Below, in pieces: positions 46,049 to 56,700 of a stretch of 64,000 nucleotides of DNA; positions within the stretch are counted from its first letter, which is position 1; the number at the start of each line of letters is the position of its first letter. Below the pieces are notes generated by a model. That model did no database searches. It had not been told where the DNA came from and worked only from the letters and a program-made list of their open reading frames with translations. Origin of the DNA: Apiosordaria backusii. Lineage: Eukaryota > Ascomycota > Sordariomycetes > Sordariales > Lasiosphaeriaceae. A program made the translations under genes and the position numbers. The stretch is taken from positions 1 through 64,000 of the forward strand of contig JAUKTV010000016.1 in NCBI GenBank assembly GCA_030549205.1. Reading direction: 5' to 3'.

Positions 46049-48547
46049 ATGCTCCACGAACTCCTCCTCTCCCTCTCAGGCCACCCCTCCCCCCTCCTCC
46101 ATGCCGCCACCTCCCTCCCCCAAGATGAGCTATCCGCCACCCTCCACCTCTCACCCAGCGAAGCCTCCCTCCTCCAGCCTTTAGCTCACCTCTCGTCCTT
46201 GCACTCCAACATCGCCAGTAAATCAACAGTGATATCCTCCAGCCACCCCTCGGTCATCTGCCGCTCTGTCGCCTCATCTATTCTCAGCCATCATCTGCAC
46301 TCTTTTCAGGGATATCTCCTCCAGATTGAGAGGGATATTTTGACTAGAGACTCGAAAATGGTGGGAGGGTATGATATTGTTCCACTCACTCAAGTGGTGA
46401 GTTTGGTGGTGGGGGAGTGGGGGAGGAGGATGGAGTTTTTGGGGGGGGTGGTGGGGTACATGATGGGGGGAGAGCAGCTGGGGCAACAAGGGGGGAAATG
46501 TACAGGGCCGAAACTGATGGATTTGTTACGGAGGGAGCTGCAGACGGGTTATGAGGATGTGGAGGGGTTGGCGAGGGAGTTGTTGACGGTAGCGGAGGGG
46601 ACCTGGTTGAGGGAGGTGGGGGCTTGGGTGGTGTATGGGCAGTTGCCGAGGAAGAGTGAGGGGGATTTTTTTATTAGGAGGGTTGACAAACATGTTACGG
46701 GGGCAGCAACAATAGGGGTTACAGTAACCACGGGGCTACCAGATGAGGAAGAGACGAAATGGGAGGAGGAGTGGGTTGTGGAGGAGTACCTGCTGCCTGG
46801 GTTTGTCACGCCTGCCACGGCGGCGAGCATGCTGTTTATCGGGAGGAGTTTGAATCAGATTCGCGCCAAGAGCGTGGGGGATTATTCTCTGAGGGGGAAG
46901 GGGCATTTATCGACTCAGCTAGAGAGGTTGGCACGGTTGCAGCACCCGCTGGACGCGGCGAGCTTTGGGAGGGCGATTGCGGATATTAGGAGGTATCTCT
47001 CTAGGACTACATTACAAAAGCTGCTGCCGCTGAGTAAAGTTGTCGAAACGCTGGGGTTGTTGAGGGATTTCTTCTTGTTGAGAAAGGGGGAGTTTGCCAT
47101 GGCGCTTACGCAGCAGGCGGATGAGAAGATTAGGAGTCGGTGGAAGAGGGCGGAGAATCTGTCGTGGGAGAAGAGGGAGAAGCTGGGGAATGTGACGGTT
47201 AAGGAGGGGGAGGTGGCTGCTGTGTTGAGCAGGACTTGGGCGGCGATGGGGAGTATGAGGGGGGAGTATGATGTTGGGGAGGAGGAGGAGGATGAAGGGG
47301 TGGAGTTGGCGAGGGAGTTGTTAAGATTAACCATTGCGAAGAGGAGGGTGCCGAGTGCGTCAGGGCCGGCAGCGGTGGAGAGCGGGTTGGCGAATATTGC
47401 TGATACTCCGTTTCGGAATTTGCTGTTTTCGGTGCCGGTGGTGTTGACGCTGAAGATACCGTCGCCGTTGGATTTGTTCTTGACGCAGGCGGATTTGCAG
47501 ACTTATACGGCGATCAACTCGTATTTGCTGTCGTTGAGGCGGGCTCATATACGGTTAACGGATCTGTGGAAGATTACTTCGCTGAGGAGACATCATCCTG
47601 CGCCGCCGGGGCCGCCGAGGGGGAGCACAAGGGGAGGAAGGGAGACTGTGTTGCTTTTGAGGCAGCGGCAGACCACAAGATCGCACATACTTCGCAACGC
47701 CTGGGCTACCGCCAGCGCAGCGATCTTCTTCCTGGGAGAAACCGAAGCCTATCTCCAGACAGAAGTCGTCGCCGGCCTGTCAGATGGTTTCCACAGGTGG
47801 TTGACCACAGGCGAGGACGACTACCATCCAGAGTCACAAACCGATATGAACAAACCTTTTACTCCCAAACCCACCCCACCACCTACCGGAAATTACAACA
47901 ACGAAGAAGACGACAACGATGATGACATTTGGCTTAACGAGTCAAACACATCCTCCCCACCGCCGAATGCTTCCTCTTTGGGCCTCCACGACCCCGAAAC
48001 TCTGTCGCATGCACACAGACTCTACCTCCGCACCCTCGTTTCGTTGCTTTTGCTCTCCCGCGCAACGTTCACCGACCCCCTTTACGAACTGCTAGTGCAA
48101 ATCGACCAGCTGGTCGCCTATGTCAACCGCCTTCATCAAGTCTGGCAGGCAGCCGACTTGGAAGCCGACGTGGGAGTCGTCGATGCGTTTGTGGATCTGG
48201 CCAAGGAAGAGAAAGATGTGCAAGAGGTGCTGAGGGAGGTGGAGACCAAGGTGAAGAGGGGGATCGAGGGGTTGATTGGGGAGCTGAGGAGATTGGAAGG
48301 GAGGCATGATCACGAGGATGTGGTGCTCGGGGAGGGAGGGGAGGAGATGGAGATGGTGATGAGGGAGAAGGGGGAGTATGTGCCTAGGCGGGTGGGGGGG
48401 TTGGATAGGTTGTTGATGAAGTTGGATTTTGGGAGTTGGTTTGGTGGTGGTGCTGGGGGAGAGGAGTATGGGGTTGGGGGTGGGGATGGGGGAGGGGATG
48501 GGGTGGATGTGGTGGGGGGGAACATTTTGGTCGTTAGTGGGGGCTGA
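46049..48547 (+). CDS. Gamma-tubulin complex component 4 (GCP4)
   Basis: A single frame of 832 residues, or slightly less plus a further exon (see the 48,583-49,032 entry). It starts MLHELLLSLSGHPSPLL, the conserved N-terminus of GCP4. The GRIP1 part (to about residue 330) contains GYDIVPLTQVVSLV and GWV-like helices; the GRIP2 part includes TPFRNLLFSVPVVLTLKIPSPLDLFLT and YTAINSYLLSLRRAHIRLTDLWK, the gamma-tubulin-facing block of the Spc97/Spc98 family. GCP4 is a scaffold subunit of the gamma-tubulin ring complex at microtubule-organising centres. The ATG (AAAAAATG) is unambiguous. The last 50 codons before the TGA are Gly/Asp/Val-rich, unlike the rest, supporting the idea that the real gene splices out of this frame. 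Confidence 0.9.
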   Translation: MLHELLLSLSGHPSPLLHAATSLPQDELSATLHLSPSEASLLQPLAHLSSLHSNIASKSTVISSSHPSVICRSVASSILSHHLHSFQGYLLQIERDILTRDSKMVGGYDIVPLTQVVSLVVGEWGRRMEFLGGVVGYMMGGEQLGQQGGKCTGPKLMDLLRRELQTGYEDVEGLARELLTVAEGTWLREVGAWVVYGQLPRKSEGDFFIRRVDKHVTGAATIGVTVTTGLPDEEETKWEEEWVVEEYLLPGFVTPATAASMLFIGRSLNQIRAKSVGDYSLRGKGHLSTQLERLARLQHPLDAASFGRAIADIRRYLSRTTLQKLLPLSKVVETLGLLRDFFLLRKGEFAMALTQQADEKIRSRWKRAENLSWEKREKLGNVTVKEGEVAAVLSRTWAAMGSMRGEYDVGEEEEDEGVELARELLRLTIAKRRVPSASGPAAVESGLANIADTPFRNLLFSVPVVLTLKIPSPLDLFLTQADLQTYTAINSYLLSLRRAHIRLTDLWKITSLRRHHPAPPGPPRGSTRGGRETVLLLRQRQTTRSHILRNAWATASAAIFFLGETEAYLQTEVVAGLSDGFHRWLTTGEDDYHPESQTDMNKPFTPKPTPPPTGNYNNEEDDNDDDIWLNESNTSSPPPNASSLGLHDPETLSHAHRLYLRTLVSLLLLSRATFTDPLYELLVQIDQLVAYVNRLHQVWQAADLEADVGVVDAFVDLAKEEKDVQEVLREVETKVKRGIEGLIGELRRLEGRHDHEDVVLGEGGEEMEMVMREKGEYVPRRVGGLDRLLMKLDFGSWFGGGAGGEEYGVGGGDGGGDGVDVVGGNILVVSGG

Positions 48548-48582
48548 ATATATATGAAGAGGGGGGAGAAGAGAAGGAGGAG

Positions 48583-49032
48583 CAAGGGAAAGAGCAGGAA
48601 AAGGGGGAAAAGGAGGAAAAGGAGGAAAGGGGGGAAAAGGAGGAAAGGGGGGAAAAGGAGGAAAGGGGGGAAAAGGAGGAAAGGGGGGAAAAGGAGGAAA
48701 GGGGGGAAAAGGAGGAAAGGGGGGAAAAGGAGGAAAACGGGAAGAAGGAGGAAAAGGAGGAAAAGGAGGAAAAGGAGGATAAGCAGCAGGATGATAAAGA
48801 GAAAGAAGAAACGAAACAGGAGAATGAGCAGCAGGATGCAGAAACTCAGACTCGGAGTGCTAGGCTGGAGCAGCCAAAGTTGAGAAGAATGAAGGGGATG
48901 GTGTTTAGCAAACCCGAGGAGGAAAAGCAAGGGATTAGTGATGAGAGAACACCCCCGGAAACGGGTGACGGGCAGCACCGGCCGAGTCGGAGAAGAAAAA
49001 AGGGGGTGGTGTTCTCGGAACAACAAAAGTGA
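48583..49032 (+). CDS. Candidate last exon of GCP4: Lys/Glu-rich tail
   Basis: A 149-codon open frame ending in TGA at 49,030 without an ATG of its own near its start. After a Glu/Lys/Gly segment encoded by an 18-bp minisatellite (EERGEK six times), it continues through T-containing, normal-complexity sequence with a charged, disordered-looking product. Two related motifs occur about 40 residues apart: L-R-R-M-K-G-M-V-F-S and R-R-R-K-K-G-V-V-F-S. A donor-like GTTAGT at 48,533 and acceptors at 48,579 or 48,582 would join it in frame (phase 0) to GCP4 after GGNILV, through a 47-50 nt intron with CTGAAT as branch site. It may instead be a separate gene or a fossil exon. Confidence 0.4.
   Translation, partial: QGKEQEKGEKEEKEERGEKEERGEKEERGEKEERGEKEERGEKEERGEKEENGKKEEKEEKEEKEDKQQDDKEKEETKQENEQQDAETQTRSARLEQPKLRRMKGMVFSKPEEEKQGISDERTPPETGDGQHRPSRRRKKGVVFSEQQK
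48622..48729 (+). repeat. 18-bp purine minisatellite, six perfect units
   Basis: Six identical 18-bp units (GAGGAAAGGGGGGAAAAG in register), flanked by diverged units on both sides, form a strand entirely free of pyrimidines. Such a tract is prone to slippage and can adopt triplex or G-rich structures. The plus-strand frame reads E-E-R-G-E-K per unit. Confidence 0.9.
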
Positions 49033-50543
49033 GGGCATTCCTGAGGTAGATAGATGACTTGGCTGCGAGAAAGCATAGCATAACACAGGCAGGCATTGGC
49101 ATTTTTAGCGTAGCGAAATTCAAGATGAACCAAAACATGGGACGAGGCATATTGTGATTACTTCCACTCGGGGAAGATAAAGATTTGTGTAGCAACGTAG
49201 AGGGTTTGTCAGTGTCAATTTCCATATATATAAGGTACCTCGCCTCCTCAAAGAAACAACAGGCCTTGGAATGAATACACTGGGCAATCCACTGGGCATA
49301 GAAAGAAACACATGAAAATAGTTCTGCTCTTCAGGGTACTAGATGTTCACTTGGGAGGCTGAGCAGGAATCTGGTAGACTCTCTGTCTAGAGATGATTAG
49401 GTAATAATGCATGAATGGGTGACACCTGTGAGGGGTTTATTAATACCTAGTGTAGAGCTGTGCCACCGTGATTACATGGTTTGGTGTTGCTGGATATGAG
49501 TTCGGATCACCTGAGCAAATTTAACTGAGGAACTGGGTGAGATGGGAAAAGAGATTTCGGCCGAGCAAGATGGTTGAAACGTCAGCGACCGGAGCAAATA
49601 GAGTTGACCAGTGTCATTAGTGTCATCTTGGGGCAGGGGCAGGGCGCGGATGTCATGGATCAGAGTCAAAGTTTATCACGAGATTTCAACAGATAAGAGC
49701 AGTACGGAGAACACACTGTGGTACGCAGTGCAACCCAAGGTCAATATTGGTATTTGAACCTGAGTGGGTGGGATAAAGTAGATCTGCGTCGTGTACCACA
49801 CCTACCCTGGGGTGTGTCTCTTCAAAACCCCACCACCACCACCACGACTCTCCACCCGGCACGCGCGGGAAGTTAAACAGTCGTGAGAGTTGAATCTGAA
49901 GTTCTGAACCGGCGTCAAACGATTGAAATGATCTCGGACTTGCTCTTGCTCTTGCTCTTGCTCTTGCTCTTGCCATCTCCAACACCTCATGACTCGAAGA
50001 TAGATATGCAAGCCAACAAGCCAACAAGCCACCAAGCCACCAAGCCAACAAGCCAACAAGCCAAAACTCAAATACACTAAATGTCTGGCGAGCGCGTGTT
50101 TGCTCTGCCCCGCACGGTTCTGGCTCTGGGATTGGATGGGACCGGTCTTACATGACACCTGTTGGCGGAGCTGCTTCTTTTTCGGACATCCCTTGCCTAG
50201 AGTGGGGCACTGCCTGGATGCAACCGGATGCTTTGGGAATTACTGCGCAGTAATTGGCCAGGACTGGTCGGACAACAGATTCCCCGCACCGTGCCAAGAG
50301 TGAAATCCAGACGGCGTCGCCCACCCTCCCAGAAAGATGGGTTCTGCGGGTCTCTGCTACCACCCGGTCGAGAAGGTTTTTACACCCTCCCCCGTACTCT
50401 CTCTTTTCTCCATCCATCTCCAGTTGCCCACACCTCCCTGCTCGGTACACACCCGCCCACGATTTGGATTTAGATTTGGATTTGGTGAACGGGACCCTCT
50501 CTGGACCAAAGTTTACTTTTTGTTTTAATCATAAGTAAATAAC
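49033..50543. other. Intergenic region with microsatellites
   Basis: About 1.5 kb without a supported gene. A (CTTGCT)n run is at about 49,939-49,973 and an imperfect 8-bp repeat (AAGCCAAC)n at about 50,010-50,065. The last 500 bp are the promoter/leader of the FAR1-like gene; short frames on both strands look incidental. Confidence 0.5.
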
Positions 50544-52424
50544 ATGTCCACCGCAAATACTCACCCCGGTCTTTCCTACAACGTCGGTGTCGCCGGCATC
50601 AGGCGACCCTTCCCGCCACCCCATCCACACAATCCACACAATCCACCCAACAAACCATCGCCATTGCTCCCCCAGCACGCGTCCCCGTATCAATCTCAAG
50701 CCTACCAGCCTCAACAGCCACCCTCAAGCCAGTACTCGGTCTACCCGTACACTCCTCCTCCTGTCAACAGTCAACAAACCGTCCAAAATGCCGCACGGCA
50801 GCCATCGCAGGTCCCACCCACTCTGCCAGGTCCGCGCCAGCGAGGTCCTCCTCCGAGACAGATCCAACCAGCACCGAGCTACCTACAGCGGGCCATGAAC
50901 CACCAGCCCATGACCCAGCCCATGACCCAGCCCATGACCCAGCCCATGACTCAGCCGATGGCTCCTCAGAGCATCAACACCCAACCCATGAACCCGCAGC
51001 AGCTCAGCCAGCAGTCGTTGAGCCATCATCAATCTCTCGGCCAGCCCAGTCTGTCCCAGCAGACGCTCGGTCAGTCTATTGCTCCCCAATCTATCAGCCA
51101 GCAGATTCAGCAGCAGCAGCCCTTGAGCCAACCTCCCATGAGCCAGGCGCCAATGGCTCAGTCCATGACCCAGTCCCTCAGCCACCAGTCCTTGAACCAG
51201 CCGGTGCAGAGCGTGCAGTCTGTGCAGCCCACCCAGCAGGACGGAAACTCGATTCTATCTCAGCAGTCTCTATCTCAGCAGTCTACCCCGCAACCTCCGG
51301 CCCATATGGCTCTTCCTCCTGCTCAGCCACAAATCGCCCAGATGCAGATGCCACAGGTGCGAGAGGTGCAGCAAGTTCAGCCAGTACAGCAGCAGCCAAC
51401 CCCTCCGCAACCCGAATCCACCGAGCCCGTACAAGGAAATCAAGACGTTGAAATGGACATGGGAATTCAGGTGGAAGGAGAGGGTGACACGACAATGGAG
51501 CCCAAGGTGATCGAGGGCACCCCGTTCGTGCCGCGTCAACCAATGGGGGAGATGATGTCTGCCCCTCCCGAAGGCGGCAGTTTCCCGACCCTTGAGGCTG
51601 TCCACAAGCATGTCTTGGCGTACAGCACGTCTGTCGGCTATGCCCTTGTAATCGGCCGCTCCAAGAAGACGGTTCCTGGGCTCAAGAAGGTTCTTTTTGT
51701 GTGTGATCGTGCTGGGAAACCTCCAAAACGCGTGAGTCCCGAGCTCCGGAAGCGCAAGACCACATCTCGCAAGTGCGACTGCCAATTTGGCTTCTTTGCC
51801 ATCGAGCAGAGAACTCAATGGACAGTGCGGTACCGCCCTGATCCCGCTCACTTGCAGCATAACCACGGGCCTAGTGAGAGTCCCTTGCTGCACCCAGCAG
51901 CAAGGAAGCTGGATAGCAAGATGGTCCAAGACATCAAGAATCTGAAAGAGAACGGTATGTGTCGTCTTCTTCCCCCTTCGATCTGATCTGTTCAATTTAG
52001 CTGACGCGAGCCCTTAGGGGTAGGTGTAACCGAAACGCTGGAAATTCTTCAGCAACACAATCCTCATGCTCCTCTTCTTCCTCGTGACATCTACAATGCC
52101 AGAGCTGCCATTAACCGACATCCTGAAAAGGTTGCGACCGGACTGGCTGAGAACCGGCCGACGATCTACAGCAAGCCTCACCCCTCGGCCGAAGAACGGA
52201 TTCGAGCCGATCTCCGTCGCGAATTGGCCAAGACGAAAGAGGAGTATGAAAGGCTGGCCGAGGAGAACAGGAAAGAAATCGAGGAGTTGAAGAACAAGTT
52301 GCGGGAAAAGGACAAAATCATTGAGAAGTTTGAGCAGTTCATTGATATTTGCAACCAGCGCGTCATGGTCAGCCTGACGAGCAAGGATGATGCTGGTCGC
52401 GCAGCTGGTGCGGCAACTTCCTGA
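50544..52424 (+). CDS. FAR1/MULE-type DNA-binding domain protein, 605 aa, two exons
   Basis: Exons 50,544-51,954 and 52,018-52,424, intron 63 nt (donor GTATGT, branch GCTGAC, TAG), 605 residues. The first 340 residues are Gln/Pro/Ser/Met-rich, with PMTQ tetrapeptide repeats (four in a row) and many SLSQQ-type units; this is typical of disordered activation regions. Residues about 346-443 form a FAR1-like (WRKY-GCM1 superfamily) zinc module: Cys in VLFVCD, C-D-C after TTSRK, and H-x-H in QHNHGPS. The following helix with LKENGVGVTETLEIL resembles the segment after this module in Mutator-like transposases. A C-terminal coiled coil (residues about 540-590) lacks any transposase DDE core. I infer a domesticated transposase-derived regulator, or a regulator sharing the fold. 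Confidence 0.8.
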
Positions 52425-53764
52425 GTTCTTTTGAGATGGGTCAAGGCGTTTTTCTCTGGGGTAGTATCTTTTTCGGCCTTTTTTTCTTCTTTTGTTTCTT
52501 TGGTGAAAAAAATGAATGTTATGTGGCGAGCATGAGCGGCTGGTCGGTCATAAGGGCAGCATGGGCAATGGTTTAAGGAAACGGCTTTTCACGAACAAAG
52601 CATGAGGCGTCTAGGTGTGGTGTTGCAATGGGAATGACGAGGGATGAGATTGTATGGATGGATGATGGTCCGGTCCATGTTCAAGGGTCTTGTATGAGGG
52701 CATTTCTTATGATATATATGGCTTCTTTTCAGCCGGCGTTTTCTTTGGTATGGAGATTTGGTGTTTTCGGTTCTTAGGACAAATCAACATCTGTTGACAT
52801 TGGGAAATGTGGCTGCTTCTTTGTGATACCTGCTGGTCTGCACTGCGGGTAGGCACCTGGTTGCTATGTACACGCCCTTTGTGATGGGTGGTGTGACAAG
52901 TCCCCGTGTGCGTTTTTTTTCCATGTAAAACCGTTCGAGCCTCCCTCATATAGGGACCTGCTGGACGGCAAGCTGCAGATCAATACTTTTCAACACGTTT
53001 GATCCCATGACAAGTACTCTTCTTACCTACCTCACAGATTCTGAGTTGAAAATCCATTGTAAACACGAGCTGTGAGAAATATGTCTACTCCTCTACATCA
53101 GATGACCATGGTTAATTAATACCTGAAAGGGTGTCATGCCTTCATATCTTTCATATGATTGCCGTGCTCCAAACGGACCACAAAGCTGCTGAGCGGCAGC
53201 TGCCAGAGCTTGTTGGGACAGTGTGTGGGTGCTGCAGCGCAGCATGCGGAGTTGGCCAATCAGGGCGCAAGCCACCGCATAGGGATCCAGGGCCCCTGAC
53301 ACATGTCCCCATGCCCTTTCCGCGACAGGGATTCAGGAAAGTCGCGTCAAACGGGCAATCATTGGGTCGATTTTGTGGATGAGAGGACCTCCATTCTCGA
53401 CGACGACCGATACCGATACATCATCTTCTCTGAGAGAGGAGGCTCGCGATAATAATCATCACCTTAACCTGAGATACCCCATCACGGCCTCCGTTTGTTT
53501 TCGTCTTCTCTTCTCGGTCTGTACATTTGTGAACCTCGCATCAAACCACTTTTTTTGTTGCAGGAAACCACACACCGACCACCGCCCGACACGGCATCAC
53601 GATTGCTTCGTTTACACTTGTAATTTGCCCGAATTGAAAGACGTCCGAGAACGAACGATGAGATCGGCCCAGCCGTAAATCAACAAACCTACCACCTACA
53701 ACCAAACCCCCGCTCTTTGCTTATAAGCCGAAAAGAGGGGAAACAAATTTAAATACCCACCACG
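52425..53764. other. Intergenic: FAR1-like 3' flank and dynein promoter
   Basis: About 1.3 kb. It contains the 3' region of the FAR1-like gene and the upstream region and leader of the dynein heavy chain. The last 200 bp are CA/AC-rich, leader-like. No gene or RNA is supported. Confidence 0.5.
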
Positions 53765-56700
53765 ATGGAAGCGGCAACGCCTCCCCCGGCCACCAGCCCG
53801 GGACCTTCGAATGGCGTCGGTGGTACGCCGTTTGCCTCGGTCGACGTCGCGCGCGTTATCGATCATATCGCCGTACTGCTACAAGCCACGCTCGGCGCAA
53901 CTCGACTGGAGCTCGAATCCCCTGGCAGTTTGCTCTCTGGAACCCGGTATCAGGATACTTGGCAACGATGCTCTCGATGGGCCTTGGACACGCAGGTCTC
54001 CCTGACCATCCAGAAGGACATTGTCGAGTTGGAGCCTATCGAGGAGGACCCCATCGAGGAAGATGATAGTGTCATTTCTGAAGGTCAGAATATCGATCTG
54101 GTGAAAGAGGCGCGAAAATCCAGGATTAACAGCGGTGCAGATGGACCCACGCATGTCTACAGTCTTACTTCTGATATGTCCTCGTCTGCGACCTCGACCA
54201 CTGTCGGTTTTCTTGTGATCCTGAAGCGCCCACAGCCACTGGATGCATCGATCCCCTTGACCTCCCAAATTCAGATCCTGAACCTCCCGGGCCCGGCCTA
54301 CACGGCGGTGAACGCTGGCGAGCAGGGCTCCATCACATCCCCCTACGAGGTTCTCCAGCTCTATCTTCATAACGGTCTGGCGCCATATTTCGATGCGAGC
54401 ACCAAGAGCCAGCAACAGGCAGCCAGCACCGGAAGGGGGCGTGCAGATGCAGATGCAAAGACTGGTATTCCCGTCACCAAGAAGCGGTGGACAGAGCTTG
54501 AACTCAGCTTGTCACATCTGCAACAAAACGTCGAGATCCCCGAGGTTTCGCTGCCGTTCCACCCCCTTGTGCAGGCCGCACTCGATAATGCCAGGGAAAA
54601 GCAGACAAAACCTACCATTGACATGATTCCGGCTTCGTTTTTGCAAGACAGCGGATTTCTCAACAACCTCCAGGCTACGGTAAACAGCTGGATCAAGTCG
54701 ATCCAAGTCATCACAAAAATGACGAGGGATCCAAACACGGGCCCGGCCAACCAGGAAATCAACTTTTGGCTTTCCATGGAATCTGCACTCGAAGGCATCG
54801 AAAGCCAGCTTAGGAGCGAAGGTGTCATGCTGACTCTCGAGATTCTCAAGCATGCGAAGCGTTTCCAGGCCACGGTCAGTTTTACGGCAGATACCGGTTT
54901 GAAAGAGGCAATGGAAAAGGTGCAAAAGTACAATCAGCTCATGCGGGACTTTCCCCTGGATGAATTACTTTCTGCCACTACCCTGCAGAAGGTGGAGGAT
55001 TCGGTTGGTCAAATCTTTGCCCACTTGAACAAGAAGCTGAGAATTTGCCCCTACCCTATTCATCGCGCCCTTCCTCTTGTGGGAGCTATCTCGGCCGATT
55101 TGGACGAGGCCCTGCACCGCCTGCTGCCAGGCTTGGAGCTTGTCAAGCTCGACTACCAGGAGTTCAGTCGGGTCATCAAGCAGGCCGATGCCATTTTCAG
55201 AGTCTGGGATGACAGCATCAAGGAGTTCACCAACGTGGCCCGTGATGTTACTCGTCGCCGCAACGAGAGGTTCATTCCCATCAAGATTAACCCTAGACAT
55301 GGTGACCTGCAGGCTCGCCTCAAATATGTTGCCACCTTCCGCGCCAATCACGAGCAACTGCAGCGAACTATTGTCAATGTCCTTGGCCCCAAGACTGATG
55401 TGAATGGAGTCTCGGAAGGCTCTAATGGCACCGTTGTGGTTGAGGAAATCGGCGATGTTGACGCCGTGGAGGAAGTGAGACAAGCCTGGGAGGGTCTGAA
55501 AGATGTCGACCTCCTCGACGTCACTCCCGAGGGAACGGCAAAGTGGGCTCGCGCCGAAAACACTTACAATGAGCGGACGTCGCGTGTCGAAAACTCCATT
55601 ATTGCTCGTCTCCGTGACCGGTTGGCAACAGCGAAGAATGCCAACGAGATGTTCCGCGTCTTCTCCAAGTTCAACGCCCTCTTTGTGCGCCCCAAGATTC
55701 GTGGTGCCATTGCCGAGTATCAGACTCAGCTCATCGACAATGTCAAGCAGGCTATCACAGCGTTGCACGAGCGCTTCAAGCAGCAGTATGGCCATTCCGA
55801 AGCACACGCCATGGCGCAGCTTCACGATCTTCCCCCTGTTTCTGGTGCTATTATCTGGGCTCGACAGATTGAACGCCAGCTGGATACCTATATGAAAAAG
55901 GTGGAGGATGTTCTTGGTGCTGATTGGGCGATGCATGCGGAAGGTCAGAGGCTCCAGAGCGAAGGTGATTTGTTCCGCAAGAAGCTTGATACTCGACCCA
56001 TCTTTGAGGCTTGGCTCCATGATGTCCAACGGAAGCAAATTTCCATCTCTGGTCTCTTGTTCAACATCAACAGGATCCGGTCTGCCGGCAATGTGCTGGA
56101 GCTTGCTGTCAACTTCGACGGTCAAGTCATTGCCCTGTTCAAGGAAACGAGAAATTTAGTCTGGCTCAACTTTCCGGTACCTCACTCAGTGAACAACGTG
56201 GCAAAAGAGGCTAAGCGGGTGTATCCTTATGCTGTCAGCTTGATGGAAAGTGTGAGGACGTTTGCGCAGACCAATCGACAGATCAACGACATGTCGGAGG
56301 TTGCGGTGCTTCTCAGCGGCTATCGCGACGAGGTGTACAAGCTGATCGCCAAGGGGATCTCTCTGAGGTGGGAGTCGTTTGTCAACACATATGAGCTGCA
56401 TTTTAAGAATTACGCGCAGAGTAGCCATGACAGCAACTACACCAAGAACGGAGAGAGCAAGCATGTCCAGTTCGTCAAGGAGTTTGCTTCGGCTGTGTCT
56501 TTGCTCCAAGGAAAGACCCTTCAGTTGGCTAGCATCCACGGGTCGGTGGAGAAGGCGCTTGCAGAGCTGGAGAAGTGCCCGTATGAGGTCAAGGAGTTTG
56601 AGGACCGGCTGGCCGCTATCCAGACGGCTGTTGATACCCTCAACTTGGAGCAGTATGTCAATCTTGGCTTCTGGGTCGATCGCATGAACAGGCAGATCAA

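Noticed and set aside
48310..49086. Minus-strand 258-codon frame rich in Leu/Phe/Pro opposite the GCP4 tail
   Set aside because: It is the antisense shadow of the purine minisatellite and GCP4 end; its product is a repeat-driven hydrophobic string.
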